From Cysteiniphilum marinum (lineage in GTDB: Bacteria; Pseudomonadota; Gammaproteobacteria; Francisellales; Francisellaceae): a stretch of DNA of 64,000 bases. A program made the position numbers and the translations under genes. Positions 47,389 through 55,661 of the stretch are shown here, piece by piece; position 1 is the first letter of the stretch; each line of letters begins with the position of its first letter. Where the stretch lies: positions 62,001 to 126,000 of the forward strand of contig NZ_JACYVZ010000006.1 of assembly GCF_014857925.1 (NCBI RefSeq). The letters run 5' to 3'. The notes below the pieces were generated by a model that saw only the letters and a list, made by a program, of their open reading frames with translations, made no database searches and was not told where the DNA came from.

Positions 47389-47753
47389 CCTTCGATTTTA
47401 ATAGCATTAGCACCACATTTAATGAGTCTATCGGCACAGTATATGGCATGAGCTATGCCTTGGCGTTGTGCCAGAAATGGCATATCAGCAATGATAAATT
47501 TATTAGGAGCACCTTTAACAACTGCTTGCGTCATAAAACACATCATATCAATTGTTGCATGGGTTGTGTCGGGGTACCCTAATTGCGTCATAACACCACT
47601 ATCACCAACAAGCAACATGTCAATGGCCGTTTCATTTATGATTTGCGCGAAGGTGAAATCATAACAAGTCAGCATTGAGAGCTTTTGTTGTTTTTGCTTC
47701 TTGCTTTGCAGGTTATTAATGCCCGGTTTTTTAATTAGATTGTGCGTGCTCAT
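47389..47753 (-). pseudogene. panB: Ketopantoate hydroxymethyltransferase, 5' fragment
   Basis: 122 codons to KIEG, with LTCYDFTFAQIINE, LLVGDSGVMTQLGYPDTTHAT (metal Asp), IIADMPFL (second Asp) and the catalytic Lys/Glu of NAIKIEG. The frame then leaves the gene for element sequence. The start overlaps the end of panG by 23 bp, so translation was coupled. Confidence 0.95.
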
Positions 47754-48495
47754 ATTTTTCTCCCATTTCGTTATCTAAATTTGTTTGATAGACGTCGACA
47801 AATGCTTGGTAAATTTTGACAAAAGCATCCTCTTCAAGTGCATCTAAGTTATGCTTAATTGTCTGTAAGTCTTGACGCTTTAAGGGGCCTGTTAGGGCAT
47901 TGCTATAATCGCTGTCGATATTAAGCAGTGTTTGCTTAAGATAGGGTTTAAGGTCATTTAGTGATGCATTAAAGACCGTTGTCATTTCATTAAAAAACTT
48001 TTGCCATAAGAGAGTGGTAAAGTTATTTGCCATCACACAAAGTGCGTGATAATAGGCTTTTTTTGCTTGGGGGATTTGAATACATGGATTGGTTAATTGT
48101 GGGAAAATGGTGCTAAATGTTGGTGCATTATCCTCGCCAACAAACAACAAATTTTGGTAAAAATCAAGATCTTGAAACTCTGATGAAAATGTCATCAAAG
48201 GGTGATATGACAGGGCATGTTGGCTAACTAAAGCACCTGAGAAGTGCACGCATAACTTATCATTTAATCGGGGGTGATCATCCAAAAATGCATCTATCGC
48301 ATCGTCACTAATTGCCAGAAGAATGATGTTGCTTTGATTTAATACATCTTCAGGAGAATCTGATTGCTGGCGATGCCATAGCGTGTGCGGGATATTTTTG
48401 AGCTTAAAATAAAATTGTATATGTCGCGCAAGTCGACCGTTGCCAATAATGCCATAGCTAGGATTGGCGCCTAATGAATGAGATACCTGTCGCAT
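47731..48495 (-). CDS. panG: Ketopantoate reductase of the PanG type
   Basis: Rossmann-fold protein of 254 residues with YGIIGNGRLARHIQFYF at the N-terminus, HFSGALVSQHAL and a C-terminal DUF2520-like helical domain (ALCVMANNFTTLLW region). It resembles the non-PanE ketopantoate reductase PanG described in Francisella, and its place directly before panB-panC-panD is the same. I chose the ATG at 48495 because AAGGAA lies 7 nt upstream; the frame could extend to a GTG at 48585, which has no ribosome site. It is intact, unlike panB and panD. Confidence 0.8.
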   Translation of the reverse strand: MRQVSHSLGANPSYGIIGNGRLARHIQFYFKLKNIPHTLWHRQQSDSPEDVLNQSNIILLAISDDAIDAFLDDHPRLNDKLCVHFSGALVSQHALSYHPLMTFSSEFQDLDFYQNLLFVGEDNAPTFSTIFPQLTNPCIQIPQAKKAYYHALCVMANNFTTLLWQKFFNEMTTVFNASLNDLKPYLKQTLLNIDSDYSNALTGPLKRQDLQTIKHNLDALEEDAFVKIYQAFVDVYQTNLDNEMGEKYEHAQSN

Positions 48496-48600
48496 TGGAT
48501 CAAGTTCCTTGTTGTCTGTGTTTTTATGTTTTATCAGTTTAAGTTGTTGCCGTTTGTATTTTCCCAATAAAGAGTAAAATCGCACGTTTAAAACTTAGGT

Positions 48601-48616
48601 GTTATTCTAGGATAAC
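48601..48616. promoter_or_regulatory. 16-bp near-perfect palindrome upstream of panG
   Basis: GTTATTCTAGGATAAC reads the same on the other strand except for one base pair position each side (two mismatches in 16). It lies 105 bp upstream of the chosen panG start, between the panG gene and the convergently arranged stop region of the 48646 gene. A repressor operator is a reasonable guess. Confidence 0.35.
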
Positions 48617-48645
48617 ATTATGCTTGAAGCAATGGAGGTAGTAAG

Positions 48646-49029
48646 TTAGCTAGGTTTTTTCCAACGAAATGGGTCGTTATAATCTTTTTCCAGTTGATCG
48701 ATATTTTTTTGCAAACGATCAAGGCAAAATTGCATGCTTTCTGGACGTGATAAGTTACGATTTGCAAGGCCACGGATCGTAATGCCAGCTTTTTCAATTG
48801 CCGGCATATTAAGTCCTTCAAGCAAAGTGTCTTCAATTTCTTTGTTTAATAAGCCATTGCGTTGTAGATTGGCGCTGGCAACGAGCTTTTCAGTGACTGA
48901 GGTTAAAGCAAATAAACGTTGTTCGCGTTGCATTAGAATGATCTTAAACTGTTTGCGCAAGCGAAATATGGTATAAAAGCAGATAATACTGCCAATGCCA
49001 AGTCCGATAAGAAAGCTATAATCTAACAT
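48646..49029 (-). CDS. Membrane-anchored small protein, hypothetical
   Basis: 127 residues with one N-terminal membrane helix (FLIGLGIGSIICFYTIF) and a basic stretch, then a helical cytoplasmic domain with NGLLNKEIEDTLLEGL and a possible Glu/Arg-rich coil. No family is recognised. Its ATG is 2 bp after the sspB stop, so it is probably in the rplM-rpsI-sspA-sspB transcript or follows it. Confidence 0.6.
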   Translation of the reverse strand: MLDYSFLIGLGIGSIICFYTIFRLRKQFKIILMQREQRLFALTSVTEKLVASANLQRNGLLNKEIEDTLLEGLNMPAIEKAGITIRGLANRNLSRPESMQFCLDRLQKNIDQLEKDYNDPFRWKKPS

Positions 49030-49031
49030 GA

Positions 49032-49436
49032 TTAAACCAGATGCAGCCCACCATTTCCTTTTTGTGCACTATTTTTTGAAGGGTTAACGTCATTATCATC
49101 ACCCTCATTAACATCAATGCCATAACCAAACTCACGAGCATAAAGACCCTGTGCTGTCTCTCCAGCATAGAGCTCAAGAACTGCTTCAACAGGGATTTGC
49201 AATGACATCACTTCACCATCAAATGTCGCATCAAAGCGAATAAACTGATCATCACAGTCAAAACGCTCAATTGCCTCAGGGGCAATATTAAGCAATATTT
49301 TACCATCTTCATCGATATGACTTTCGGGCAGAACTACACCTTCATATTCGGTATCAACAAGTAAATAGGGCGTTAAATCATGATCGATCATCCAATCATA
49401 GGTTGCTTCAACTAGGTAAGCGCGTAACATTGCCAT
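49032..49436 (-). CDS. sspB: ClpXP specificity-enhancing factor SspB
   Basis: Adaptor that delivers ssrA-tagged proteins to ClpXP. 134 residues with YLVEATYDWMIDHDLTPYLL, the FDATFDGEVMSLQIPVEAV core with the substrate groove, and an acidic linker toward the tail (NEGDDNDVNP). The C-terminal ClpX-binding peptide GNGGLHLV is degenerate. Located after sspA as in most gammaproteobacteria. Confidence 0.93.
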   Translation of the reverse strand: MAMLRAYLVEATYDWMIDHDLTPYLLVDTEYEGVVLPESHIDEDGKILLNIAPEAIERFDCDDQFIRFDATFDGEVMSLQIPVEAVLELYAGETAQGLYAREFGYGIDVNEGDDNDVNPSKNSAQKGNGGLHLV

Positions 49437-49447
49437 GGTGATATTCC

Positions 49448-50056
49448 TTATTGAGTTTTAATACTTTTTCTAAATGAATTGCGAGCAAATAAACGTTTTG
49501 CATACTTGATGAGCGGCATTGCTTTTTCAGGCAAGCGGATATCTAACTTAGGTAGGTTATATAGGATCACGGCGAGTGAGCAATCTGCAATGGTGAAGTC
49601 ATCACCAAGTAAATAAGATTGTCGACTCAGGGTCGGAATCAATGAAAAAAGCGCCTTAAGTAGCGCAATCTTGTTGGCTTGTCGAATGTCTTCATTATCA
49701 GCATTTAACGCATTGATGAGATAAGGCATCCATTCGTTGTCAATTTTCTTGCATAACATACGTGCTTGGGCGCGTTCAAGTGGAAAGACAGACAATAAAG
49801 GAGGGTAGGGGAAGCGTTCTTCAAGATACTCAAATATGATGTTTGGCTCATATACAATTAGATCTTTTGTCATTAATGTTGGCACGCCACCATAAGGGTT
49901 AAGCTCATAAAGCTCTTCTAACTTACCTTCAGCAACAACATCAATAATATCTGCACTAATGTCTTTTTCTGCAAGAATCATTTTAGTGCGATGACAAAAA
50001 GGGTCATTACCGTTGGTATATAAAGTCATTGATGATCGTTTGTTTTGAGCAGACAT
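49448..50056 (-). CDS. sspA: Stringent starvation protein A, GST-fold RNA-polymerase partner
   Basis: 202 residues with a glutathione S-transferase-like fold: MTLYTNGNDPFCHRTKMILAE, the NPYGGVPTLMTKD loop and YEPNIIFEYLEERFPYPPL. The GST catalytic residues are absent as in SspA. In Francisella SspA pairs with MglA to control virulence genes; a similar partner may exist elsewhere here. Upstream of sspB and behind the rpsI terminator. Confidence 0.93.
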   Translation of the reverse strand: MSAQNKRSSMTLYTNGNDPFCHRTKMILAEKDISADIIDVVAEGKLEELYELNPYGGVPTLMTKDLIVYEPNIIFEYLEERFPYPPLLSVFPLERAQARMLCKKIDNEWMPYLINALNADNEDIRQANKIALLKALFSLIPTLSRQSYLLGDDFTIADCSLAVILYNLPKLDIRLPEKAMPLIKYAKRLFARNSFRKSIKTQ

Positions 50057-50141
50057 TTATCCCAATTTTCCTTATTCAATATTAGCTTCAACATTATATA
50101 CTACTGATCAGCCATTTTGCATCATAGAAGTCGTAGTAATA

Positions 50142-50178
50142 ACAAAAAAGCCCCGCTGAGACTTCAGTTGGGCTTTTA
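50142..50178 (-). terminator. Rho-independent terminator after rpsI
   Basis: Read on the minus strand, AAAAGCCCAACTGA, a short loop and TCAGCGGGGCTTTTTTG form a strong G/C-rich stem with a T-run. It ends the rplM-rpsI transcript before sspA. Confidence 0.85.
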
Positions 50179-50217
50179 TAAATAAAATATATAAAAAGTA
50201 GAAAGTAAACGTGTTGA

Positions 50218-50610
50218 TTAACGCTTAGAGAATTGACGTTTTCTACGTGCTTTTCTAAAGCCAACTTTCTTACGCTCAACTTTACGTGGATCACGCGTGA
50301 TAAAGCCAGCATGGCGTAGTTCAGGCTTTAAGTTCTCATCAAAGTCAACTAAAGCGCGAGCAATACCTAAACGGATTGCGCCAGATTGACCCGTTTCACC
50401 ACCGCCATGAACGTTGATTTTGAAGTCAAAGCTTTCTAGGTTGTTAGTTAAGTCAAGTGGCTGACGCACAACCATGCTTGCAGTCTTACGACCGAAGTAA
50501 TCATCTAGTGGCAAACCGTTAACAACAATGTTGCCAGTGCCTTTTTTCATAAATACACGAGCAACTGAGCTCTTGCGACGACCAGTACCGTAATTGTATG
50601 CTTGAGTCAT
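50218..50610 (-). CDS. rpsI: 30S ribosomal protein S9
   Basis: 130 residues beginning [21 protein letters not shown] and ending in the basic [11 protein letters not shown] tail that contacts the P-site tRNA; both are diagnostic. Follows rplM at 15 bp. Confidence 0.99.
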   Translation of the reverse strand: MTQAYNYGTGRRKSSVARVFMKKGTGNIVVNGLPLDDYFGRKTASMVVRQPLDLTNNLESFDFKINVHGGGETGQSGAIRLGIARALVDFDENLKPELRHAGFITRDPRKVERKKVGFRKARRKRQFSKR

Positions 50611-50625
50611 TTTCCTATCCTATTC

Positions 50626-51054
50626 TTATATTTCTAAAACAAGTGGTTGTTGCGCTGTATGCGGATGTGATTCACCTGCATAAACTTTTAACTTTTTGTA
50701 CATCGCACGACCTAAAGGATTTTTAGGAAGCATGCCTTTAACAGCAGATTCGATCGCACGCTCTGGGTGTTGCGCGATTAGTTTCCCGAAAGAAACAGAT
50801 TTAAGACCACCGATATAACCCGTGTGGTGGTAGTAAATTTTGTCTTTTTGCTTGTTACCAGTTACGGCAACTTTTTCAGCATTGATCACAACAATATAGT
50901 CACCTGTGTCTACGTGAGGTGTGTATTCAGCTTTATGCTTGCCACGAAGACGTCTTGCAATTTCAGTTGCAAGGCGACCTAAAGTTTTACCATTTGCATC
51001 GATCAAAAGCCATTCTCTTTTGACTTCATCACTCTTAGCGCTAAACGTTTTCAT
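50626..51054 (-). CDS. rplM: 50S ribosomal protein L13
   Basis: 142 residues with [20 protein letters not shown] and [17 protein letters not shown], a complete L13. It is the first gene of the rplM-rpsI operon; a TAGAAT-type -10 box is upstream at 51144-51149. Confidence 0.99.
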   Translation of the reverse strand: MKTFSAKSDEVKREWLLIDANGKTLGRLATEIARRLRGKHKAEYTPHVDTGDYIVVINAEKVAVTGNKQKDKIYYHHTGYIGGLKSVSFGKLIAQHPERAIESAVKGMLPKNPLGRAMYKKLKVYAGESHPHTAQQPLVLEI

Positions 51055-51143
51055 CTTTGTTACCTTAATATTTATTATTAACTACTCAGTTTTGCTAATT
51101 TCTGTGTGGGTTGTTACCAATCCCTAAAAATTTAAGCGTGGCG

Positions 51144-51172
51144 ATTCTATCATAATGATTGGTTAAAAAGAA
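51144..51172 (-). promoter_or_regulatory. rplM promoter candidate
   Basis: On the minus strand the -10 box is TAGAAT (51144-51149) within ATGATAGAATCGCC. A weak TTCTTT (51167-51172) stands 17 bp upstream. The same ATGATAGAAT string occurs at the rpmB promoter. Confidence 0.5.
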
Positions 51173-51296
51173 GTGCTAAGTTTGTGTTTTAGCTGTTTCC
51201 GGCATCTTTTTGAGTGAAAAATAGACGTTTAAATGATGTGAGTTAAAATTTTTCTAAAAAAACAAAAACACCTCTTTCTATTTGCAAAAATGCCGT

Positions 51297-51302
51297 TATA
51301 AT
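51297..51302 (+). promoter_or_regulatory. -10 box of tRNA-Ser
   Basis: TATAAT precedes the tRNA-Ser gene by 12 bp, the right distance for a tRNA promoter. No clear -35 box is visible. Confidence 0.6.
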
Positions 51303-51314
51303 TAGCCCTCGTTC

Positions 51315-51402
<88 letters not shown>

Positions 51403-51482
51403 TAAGTTTTTATATAATGCTCAAATATCTTACTCATCAATAAATTTAGGTTTTTAAGTATAAAACGTACCATCAATAATGG

Positions 51483-52658
51483 CTATAATTTATATGCACT
51501 CCCTATAAGATCGTTCTCGCTAATTAAATATTGATCAATATTATATTTCGGGATAAGCCAATAGACGTTTAGTATAATATAGATAAATAATCCTATGGAC
51601 ATGATTGCAAGAGAATATTCTATTCTAGAACATAACGAAGCGATTGCTGTAATAGATATGCATACCAGACTATTAAAAGCAATGCCAATTCTATACGGAG
51701 GGAACGCAATGATATATGGAATCTGTTTCCCTATATAAAATAAGGTCATCCCCACAATGCCCATTAATGCAAATGTTTTTTGATCTAAATCTCCTGTAAT
51801 GGCATGGTGTATTAAAGTTGCCAAGAAGATAAGGCCGATATAGAAAGGCAAATGAGATAAAATCATGGTGTAGCCTGTTTTAAGCATATGTGCTTTCTCT
51901 AATCTGTGCAATGACCCAAAGAATATCCACCAAATTTGAGCAATCAAAATAAAGCAAATGGTAGCAGTTATGATTCGAGTCATACTGAATATATTTATAT
52001 TTGAAAAAGAGTTGATAATACTAATGATGGATTCACCTAATATGATGAGTGCAAGTAAGCCTATTCTTTCTGCAATATGTTTTCGGTGTGCAAAAAATAA
52101 AGTGGATTCCTTTCTTAATCTAAGATGCAAGAAAATTTCAACAAGAATTCCAGAGTATAAAATAATAATTCTAAATGAACCATTGGCAAAAATAGATAAC
52201 CCACTTATCACAGTGCCAAGTAGTATAATTTTTGAGATTTTATTTGCATATCTGCTTTGAAAATGAGTCTTACGTGATGATATAAAATATGCGCAACAAA
52301 TGACCAGCCTCATCAAGAGATAGAAAATAAGAAAATAGGCAAAGTGTTTATTAAGGGCATCCTTAGTAAAATACATTTGCGAAATAACTAAACCCATTAA
52401 TATGAGTGTGAGGATTTTTTGCCAATTAGCTTCTTGATCATAGCGATTAGAATAAAGTGTATAAGATGCCCATACCCACCATAAAGGGACAAATACAAGG
52501 AAAAAGAAAAAAAGTTGCTGAATTGATATATGGTTATGATCTGTGTGTGATAAGGAGTGGGATACAACTCCTATAACAGCAACAAAAACTAGATCAAAGA
52601 AAAGCTCTAGCCATGTGCTTTGCCGATTTTTAGCAAAGTAAAGTAGATTGGGTAACAC
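51483..52658 (-). CDS. Low temperature requirement protein A (LtrA) family
   Basis: Integral membrane protein of 391 residues with about 10 helices. The N-terminal STWLELFFDLVFVAVIGVVS and LALIILGESIISIINSF with its charged Glu are the LtrA (PF06772) signatures. Function is unknown in detail. The GTG at 52658 gives the reading; the ribosome site is not evident. The gene follows rpmG at 23 bp and may be expressed with it. Confidence 0.85.
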   Translation of the reverse strand: MLPNLLYFAKNRQSTWLELFFDLVFVAVIGVVSHSLSHTDHNHISIQQLFFFFLVFVPLWWVWASYTLYSNRYDQEANWQKILTLILMGLVISQMYFTKDALNKHFAYFLIFYLLMRLVICCAYFISSRKTHFQSRYANKISKIILLGTVISGLSIFANGSFRIIILYSGILVEIFLHLRLRKESTLFFAHRKHIAERIGLLALIILGESIISIINSFSNINIFSMTRIITATICFILIAQIWWIFFGSLHRLEKAHMLKTGYTMILSHLPFYIGLIFLATLIHHAITGDLDQKTFALMGIVGMTLFYIGKQIPYIIAFPPYRIGIAFNSLVCISITAIASLCSRIEYSLAIMSIGLFIYIILNVYWLIPKYNIDQYLISENDLIGSAYKL

Positions 52659-52681
52659 GCAGATATAGAGGAGGGTAAAAA

Positions 52682-52837
52682 TTATTTGATTTTAGCTTCT
52701 TTATAAAGAACATGTTGACGAACAACTGGATCAAACTTTTTGATTTCCATTTTATTTGGCATAGTACGCTTGTTTTTAGTCGTTGTATAAAAATGACCAG
52801 TGCCAGCGCTTGAAACTAATTTGATTTTATCACGCAT
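52682..52837 (-). CDS. rpmG: 50S ribosomal protein L33
   Basis: A 51-residue frame below the size of the main reading frames: [20 protein letters not shown] continues [19 protein letters not shown] and ends VLYKEAKIK. This is the L33 pattern of the zinc-free type without the CxxC pairs. Located 29 bp after rpmB on the same transcript. Confidence 0.96.
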   Translation of the reverse strand: MRDKIKLVSSAGTGHFYTTTKNKRTMPNKMEIKKFDPVVRQHVLYKEAKIK

Positions 52838-52866
52838 ATTAAATTACTCCTGAAGTATCTGGTGAA

Positions 52867-53103
52867 TTAGAATTTTACGTTACGTGCACGTAAATCAGCT
52901 AACACAGAATCGATACCTTTCTTATCGATAATGCGCATACCTTTTGAGCTCACGCGTAAGCGAACATAGCGGTTCTCACTCTCAACCCAAAAACGGTGTG
53001 AGTGCAAGTTAGGTAAAAAACGACGCTTAGTTTTGTTCTGCGCGTGTGATACGTTGTTGCCAGTCATTGGGCGCTTGCCTGTAACTATACAAACTCTAGA
53101 CAT
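52867..53103 (-). CDS. rpmB: 50S ribosomal protein L28
   Basis: 78 residues with [20 protein letters not shown] and [15 protein letters not shown], diagnostic for L28. AGGATAAC stands just before the ATG. First gene of rpmB-rpmG. Confidence 0.98.
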   Translation of the reverse strand: MSRVCIVTGKRPMTGNNVSHAQNKTKRRFLPNLHSHRFWVESENRYVRLRVSSKGMRIIDKKGIDSVLADLRARNVKF

Positions 53104-53250
53104 GTTATCCTCCAGTCAATTGCTGTAAATTAAATAGTTATAATTATTAAATTCTCAAGGGGCAACTTTATAGCAAAAAAATGACGCAAAGGCAATCAGA
53201 ATTTATAACATACTTTCAATAAGCTGCCAGATCATGACAATTTGACGCGC

Positions 53251-53279
53251 ATTCTATCATTGTCATTAGCGCCTTACAA
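53251..53279 (-). promoter_or_regulatory. rpmB-rpmG promoter
   Basis: TTGTAA (53274-53279), a 17-bp spacer and TAGAAT (53251-53256) read toward rpmB; the spacer contains an ATGACAAT whose inverse copy lies at 53234-53241. GC-rich bases follow the -10 box, as in stringently controlled ribosomal promoters. Confidence 0.65.
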
Positions 53280-53309
53280 TTGCCAAGTGCTGGATATTTT
53301 AATTTGTGG

Positions 53310-54086
53310 TCAAAAGTTTAAGCTGAATTTATCTTGCGATGTGAGGACTTTAAAATTGTTTCGATAATCGTTCAAACTACTTTTATCAAATGTATGATAT
53401 AAAACGCCCGACGTATACGCTGCAATATCTTTTTTAATCTCACCATCAAAATGAATACACAGACTATCGCCGCTGTAATCGAATCCTAGTCCGTCACGAC
53501 CAATGCGATTGCAGCCGATGACATAAGCTTGGTTTTCAATCGCGCGAGCTTGCAATAACGTGCGCCAATGTTCTCGGCGTTTAGCAGGCCAGCTTGCGAT
53601 ATTGATCAATAGATCATAGTCATTATTATTGCAGTTAAAGACAGGGAATCTTAAGTCAAAACAAATACTTAATAGAATGTTAAAGCCTTTGTAGTGAACA
53701 ATTTCACGTGATTGACCGGCAGATAATAGTTTGTATTCATCAGATAGCACGAATAAGTGACATTTATCATAATGAGAAACTAAGCCCGCAGGTGTGACAA
53801 AAAACAAACGATTGACTGTATTTTGTATGTCATTTAGCACCACAACGCTGCCGATGATTGCTGTATTCTTGTATTGTGCTTGATGCTTTAGCCAGTTGAT
53901 GATTTCATCCTCTGACGTGATGGCTTTATCCATGTTTGGGGTGAAGCCGACATTAAACATCTCCGGCAGTACAATGAGATCGCAAGGCTCAAGCTCAGCA
54001 ATAATCTTTTCAAAGTGGGTATAGTTTTGATGTTTATCTTCCCATGCGATATCAGACTGAATGACTGCGACTTTTAAACTTGACAT
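53310..54086 (-). CDS. Omega-amidase (YafV-like nitrilase)
   Basis: Nitrilase-superfamily enzyme of 258 residues with an intact triad: Glu in VLPEMFNVGF, Lys in HYDKCHLF and Cys in LLSICFDLRFP. YafV-type omega-amidases hydrolyse the alpha-keto amides made by aminotransferases such as the one directly upstream (13-bp overlap). The pair fits methionine or glutamine salvage. Confidence 0.92.
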   Translation of the reverse strand: MSSLKVAVIQSDIAWEDKHQNYTHFEKIIAELEPCDLIVLPEMFNVGFTPNMDKAITSEDEIINWLKHQAQYKNTAIIGSVVVLNDIQNTVNRLFFVTPAGLVSHYDKCHLFVLSDEYKLLSAGQSREIVHYKGFNILLSICFDLRFPVFNCNNNDYDLLINIASWPAKRREHWRTLLQARAIENQAYVIGCNRIGRDGLGFDYSGDSLCIHFDGEIKKDIAAYTSGVLYHTFDKSSLNDYRNNFKVLTSQDKFSLNF

Positions 54087-55207
54087 AGGCGTTTGACTCC
54101 TTCTAATAAGACATCATCATATTTGGCAAAGCATAAACGTACCAGTCCTTGCTGAGGTGTTTCATATAATGATGAAATGGGTACCAGTCCAACGCCATGT
54201 TCATGAATCAAACGTTGACAGAAACTAAAGTCATCCTCATCAGAAATCCCTGTGTAATCAAGTATCTGAAAAGGTGAGCCTGCCCATGGTAGCACTTTAA
54301 ATCGACTATTAGCTAAGCCGTCGACTAACTTATGATGCTGAGCTTGATATAGTTTGGGTAAGTCCTGCCAATACTCAGGATGTGCATTAATGCAATCTGC
54401 TAGTGCTAATTGCATCGGATGTGGTGCGCTGAAGCTTGTGAATTGTTTCATGGCATTTATCATTTGGATAATTGCAAGAGGCGCAATACAAACACCTAGA
54501 CGCCAACCAGTGAGATTGTAGGTTTTGCCAAGGGATTGCACAACGACAAGTTGATCTTGAAGCTCAGGGATTTGCAAAGCGCTGGTATAAGAATCTCCTG
54601 CGTAAATATGCTCATATACCTCGTCACTAAGTAATAAAATATCTCGGCCTTTGATTAATTTTGCGATTTCTGCATATTGCGCTTTTGTAATTACACTGCC
54701 CATGGGATTATGAGGTGAGTTAAGAATGATCAGCTTCGTCTTTGCATTAATCGTTTGTGCTAATTTCTGCAGGTCAATACTGCCATCTGTTAATAAGGAA
54801 ATACGTCGACTAATACCTTGGTTAAAGTTAACAATTGAAGGGTAAGCATCAAAGGCAGGGTCAAAGTAGACCACTTCATCACCTTTGCCAATACATGCGC
54901 TAATGAGTGCGAAAATCGCTTCAACGGCGCCTGAGCTAATAGATACATTATCCTCGGGATTAATATCTACGTCGTAACACATCTTTACTTTATGGGCGAT
55001 TGCGTGCTTTAAACTGGGTGCGCCAGGAATTGGTGCATATTGATTAAAACCATTTTGCACATAATAATTTAAACGATCGATTAACCAATCAGGCGTTTTA
55101 AAATCAGGTGCGCCTTGTGTGAAGTTAATGGCATTATGATTTTTTGCCATCACGGACATTTTGCCAAAAATAGATGGTTCGGTACTGATGTAGGGTTTAA
55201 ACGACAT
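54074..55207 (-). CDS. Class I/II aminotransferase, YbdL-like (methionine aminotransferase)
   Basis: 377-residue PLP enzyme. The PLP lysine is in VVQSLGKTYNLTGWRLG, and YFDPAFDAYPSIV, ILNSPHNPMGSV and RLCFAKYD are conserved blocks. The sequence opening NFTQGAPDFKTPDWL and the neighbour omega-amidase suit YbdL-like methionine:2-oxo-acid aminotransferase. Confidence 0.9.
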   Translation of the reverse strand: MSFKPYISTEPSIFGKMSVMAKNHNAINFTQGAPDFKTPDWLIDRLNYYVQNGFNQYAPIPGAPSLKHAIAHKVKMCYDVDINPEDNVSISSGAVEAIFALISACIGKGDEVVYFDPAFDAYPSIVNFNQGISRRISLLTDGSIDLQKLAQTINAKTKLIILNSPHNPMGSVITKAQYAEIAKLIKGRDILLLSDEVYEHIYAGDSYTSALQIPELQDQLVVVQSLGKTYNLTGWRLGVCIAPLAIIQMINAMKQFTSFSAPHPMQLALADCINAHPEYWQDLPKLYQAQHHKLVDGLANSRFKVLPWAGSPFQILDYTGISDEDDFSFCQRLIHEHGVGLVPISSLYETPQQGLVRLCFAKYDDVLLEGVKRLCQV

Positions 55208-55338
55208 AACTTAGATATTCTCTTAGGTGTGGTTAGCTGTGTGAATGCGCTTTTGTTTTATGAATATAAATGAATAATAAAGTGTCATGATATTCAACGT
55301 TCACAATAGGTTGTAAAGTTATGGTAAAACAGTATATA

Positions 55339-55497
55339 CCGTTCACAAACCATTTTACAATGTTCCTGTCATCGAATTTCCTGCACTTTTGAATGATTGT
55401 ATTTTGCCAATAGTCCTAGCTATTACCTGCAATACAATCATTCAAAATCATCAAAAATTTCTTCGACACTGAACACCGCAAAATGATTTACGAGCGG
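55339..55497. mobile_element. Palindromic repeat family A, complete copy 2 (159 bp)
   Basis: Same length as the 39420 copy, ends CCGTTC and GAGCGG flanked by TA repeats. The 17-bp arms TTTTGAATGATTGTATT (55387-55403) and the complement (55431-55447) are perfect yet unrelated to those of the other copies beyond TTTTG. The loop TTTGCCAATAGTCCTAGCTA is conserved. The rest of the gap 55208-55661 holds no gene that I see. Confidence 0.8.
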
Positions 55498-55661
55498 TAT
55501 ATATGCTTACGGCAAAGCATTTTGCAGAATTTCTTCTTTAGCAATCAAGTACTTTGAATATTTTGTGTATCGAAAAAGTCGAATTGTTTGAGAGTGACGG
55601 AGAGAAGGGATAAAAGGCTGTTTTTTGTCAAAATTCAAAAATGGAACTTTCCCAAGTTTTG

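Larger units (their letters stand above)
45497..47390 (-). mobile_element. IS607-type element inside panB
   Basis: About 1894 bp carrying tnpA (serine recombinase) and tnpB (TnpB nuclease). It entered panB at a GG dinucleotide (CC on the plus strand at 45495-45496 and 47389-47390), the usual IS607 target, with no longer duplication and no inverted repeats. Excision between the GG pairs restores the frame KIEG-AVNG. Confidence 0.9.

Noticed and set aside
52659-52681. An ATG start for ltrA nearer to its first helix
   Set aside because: No in-frame ATG exists before the conserved N-terminal block, so the GTG at 52658 is kept with caution.
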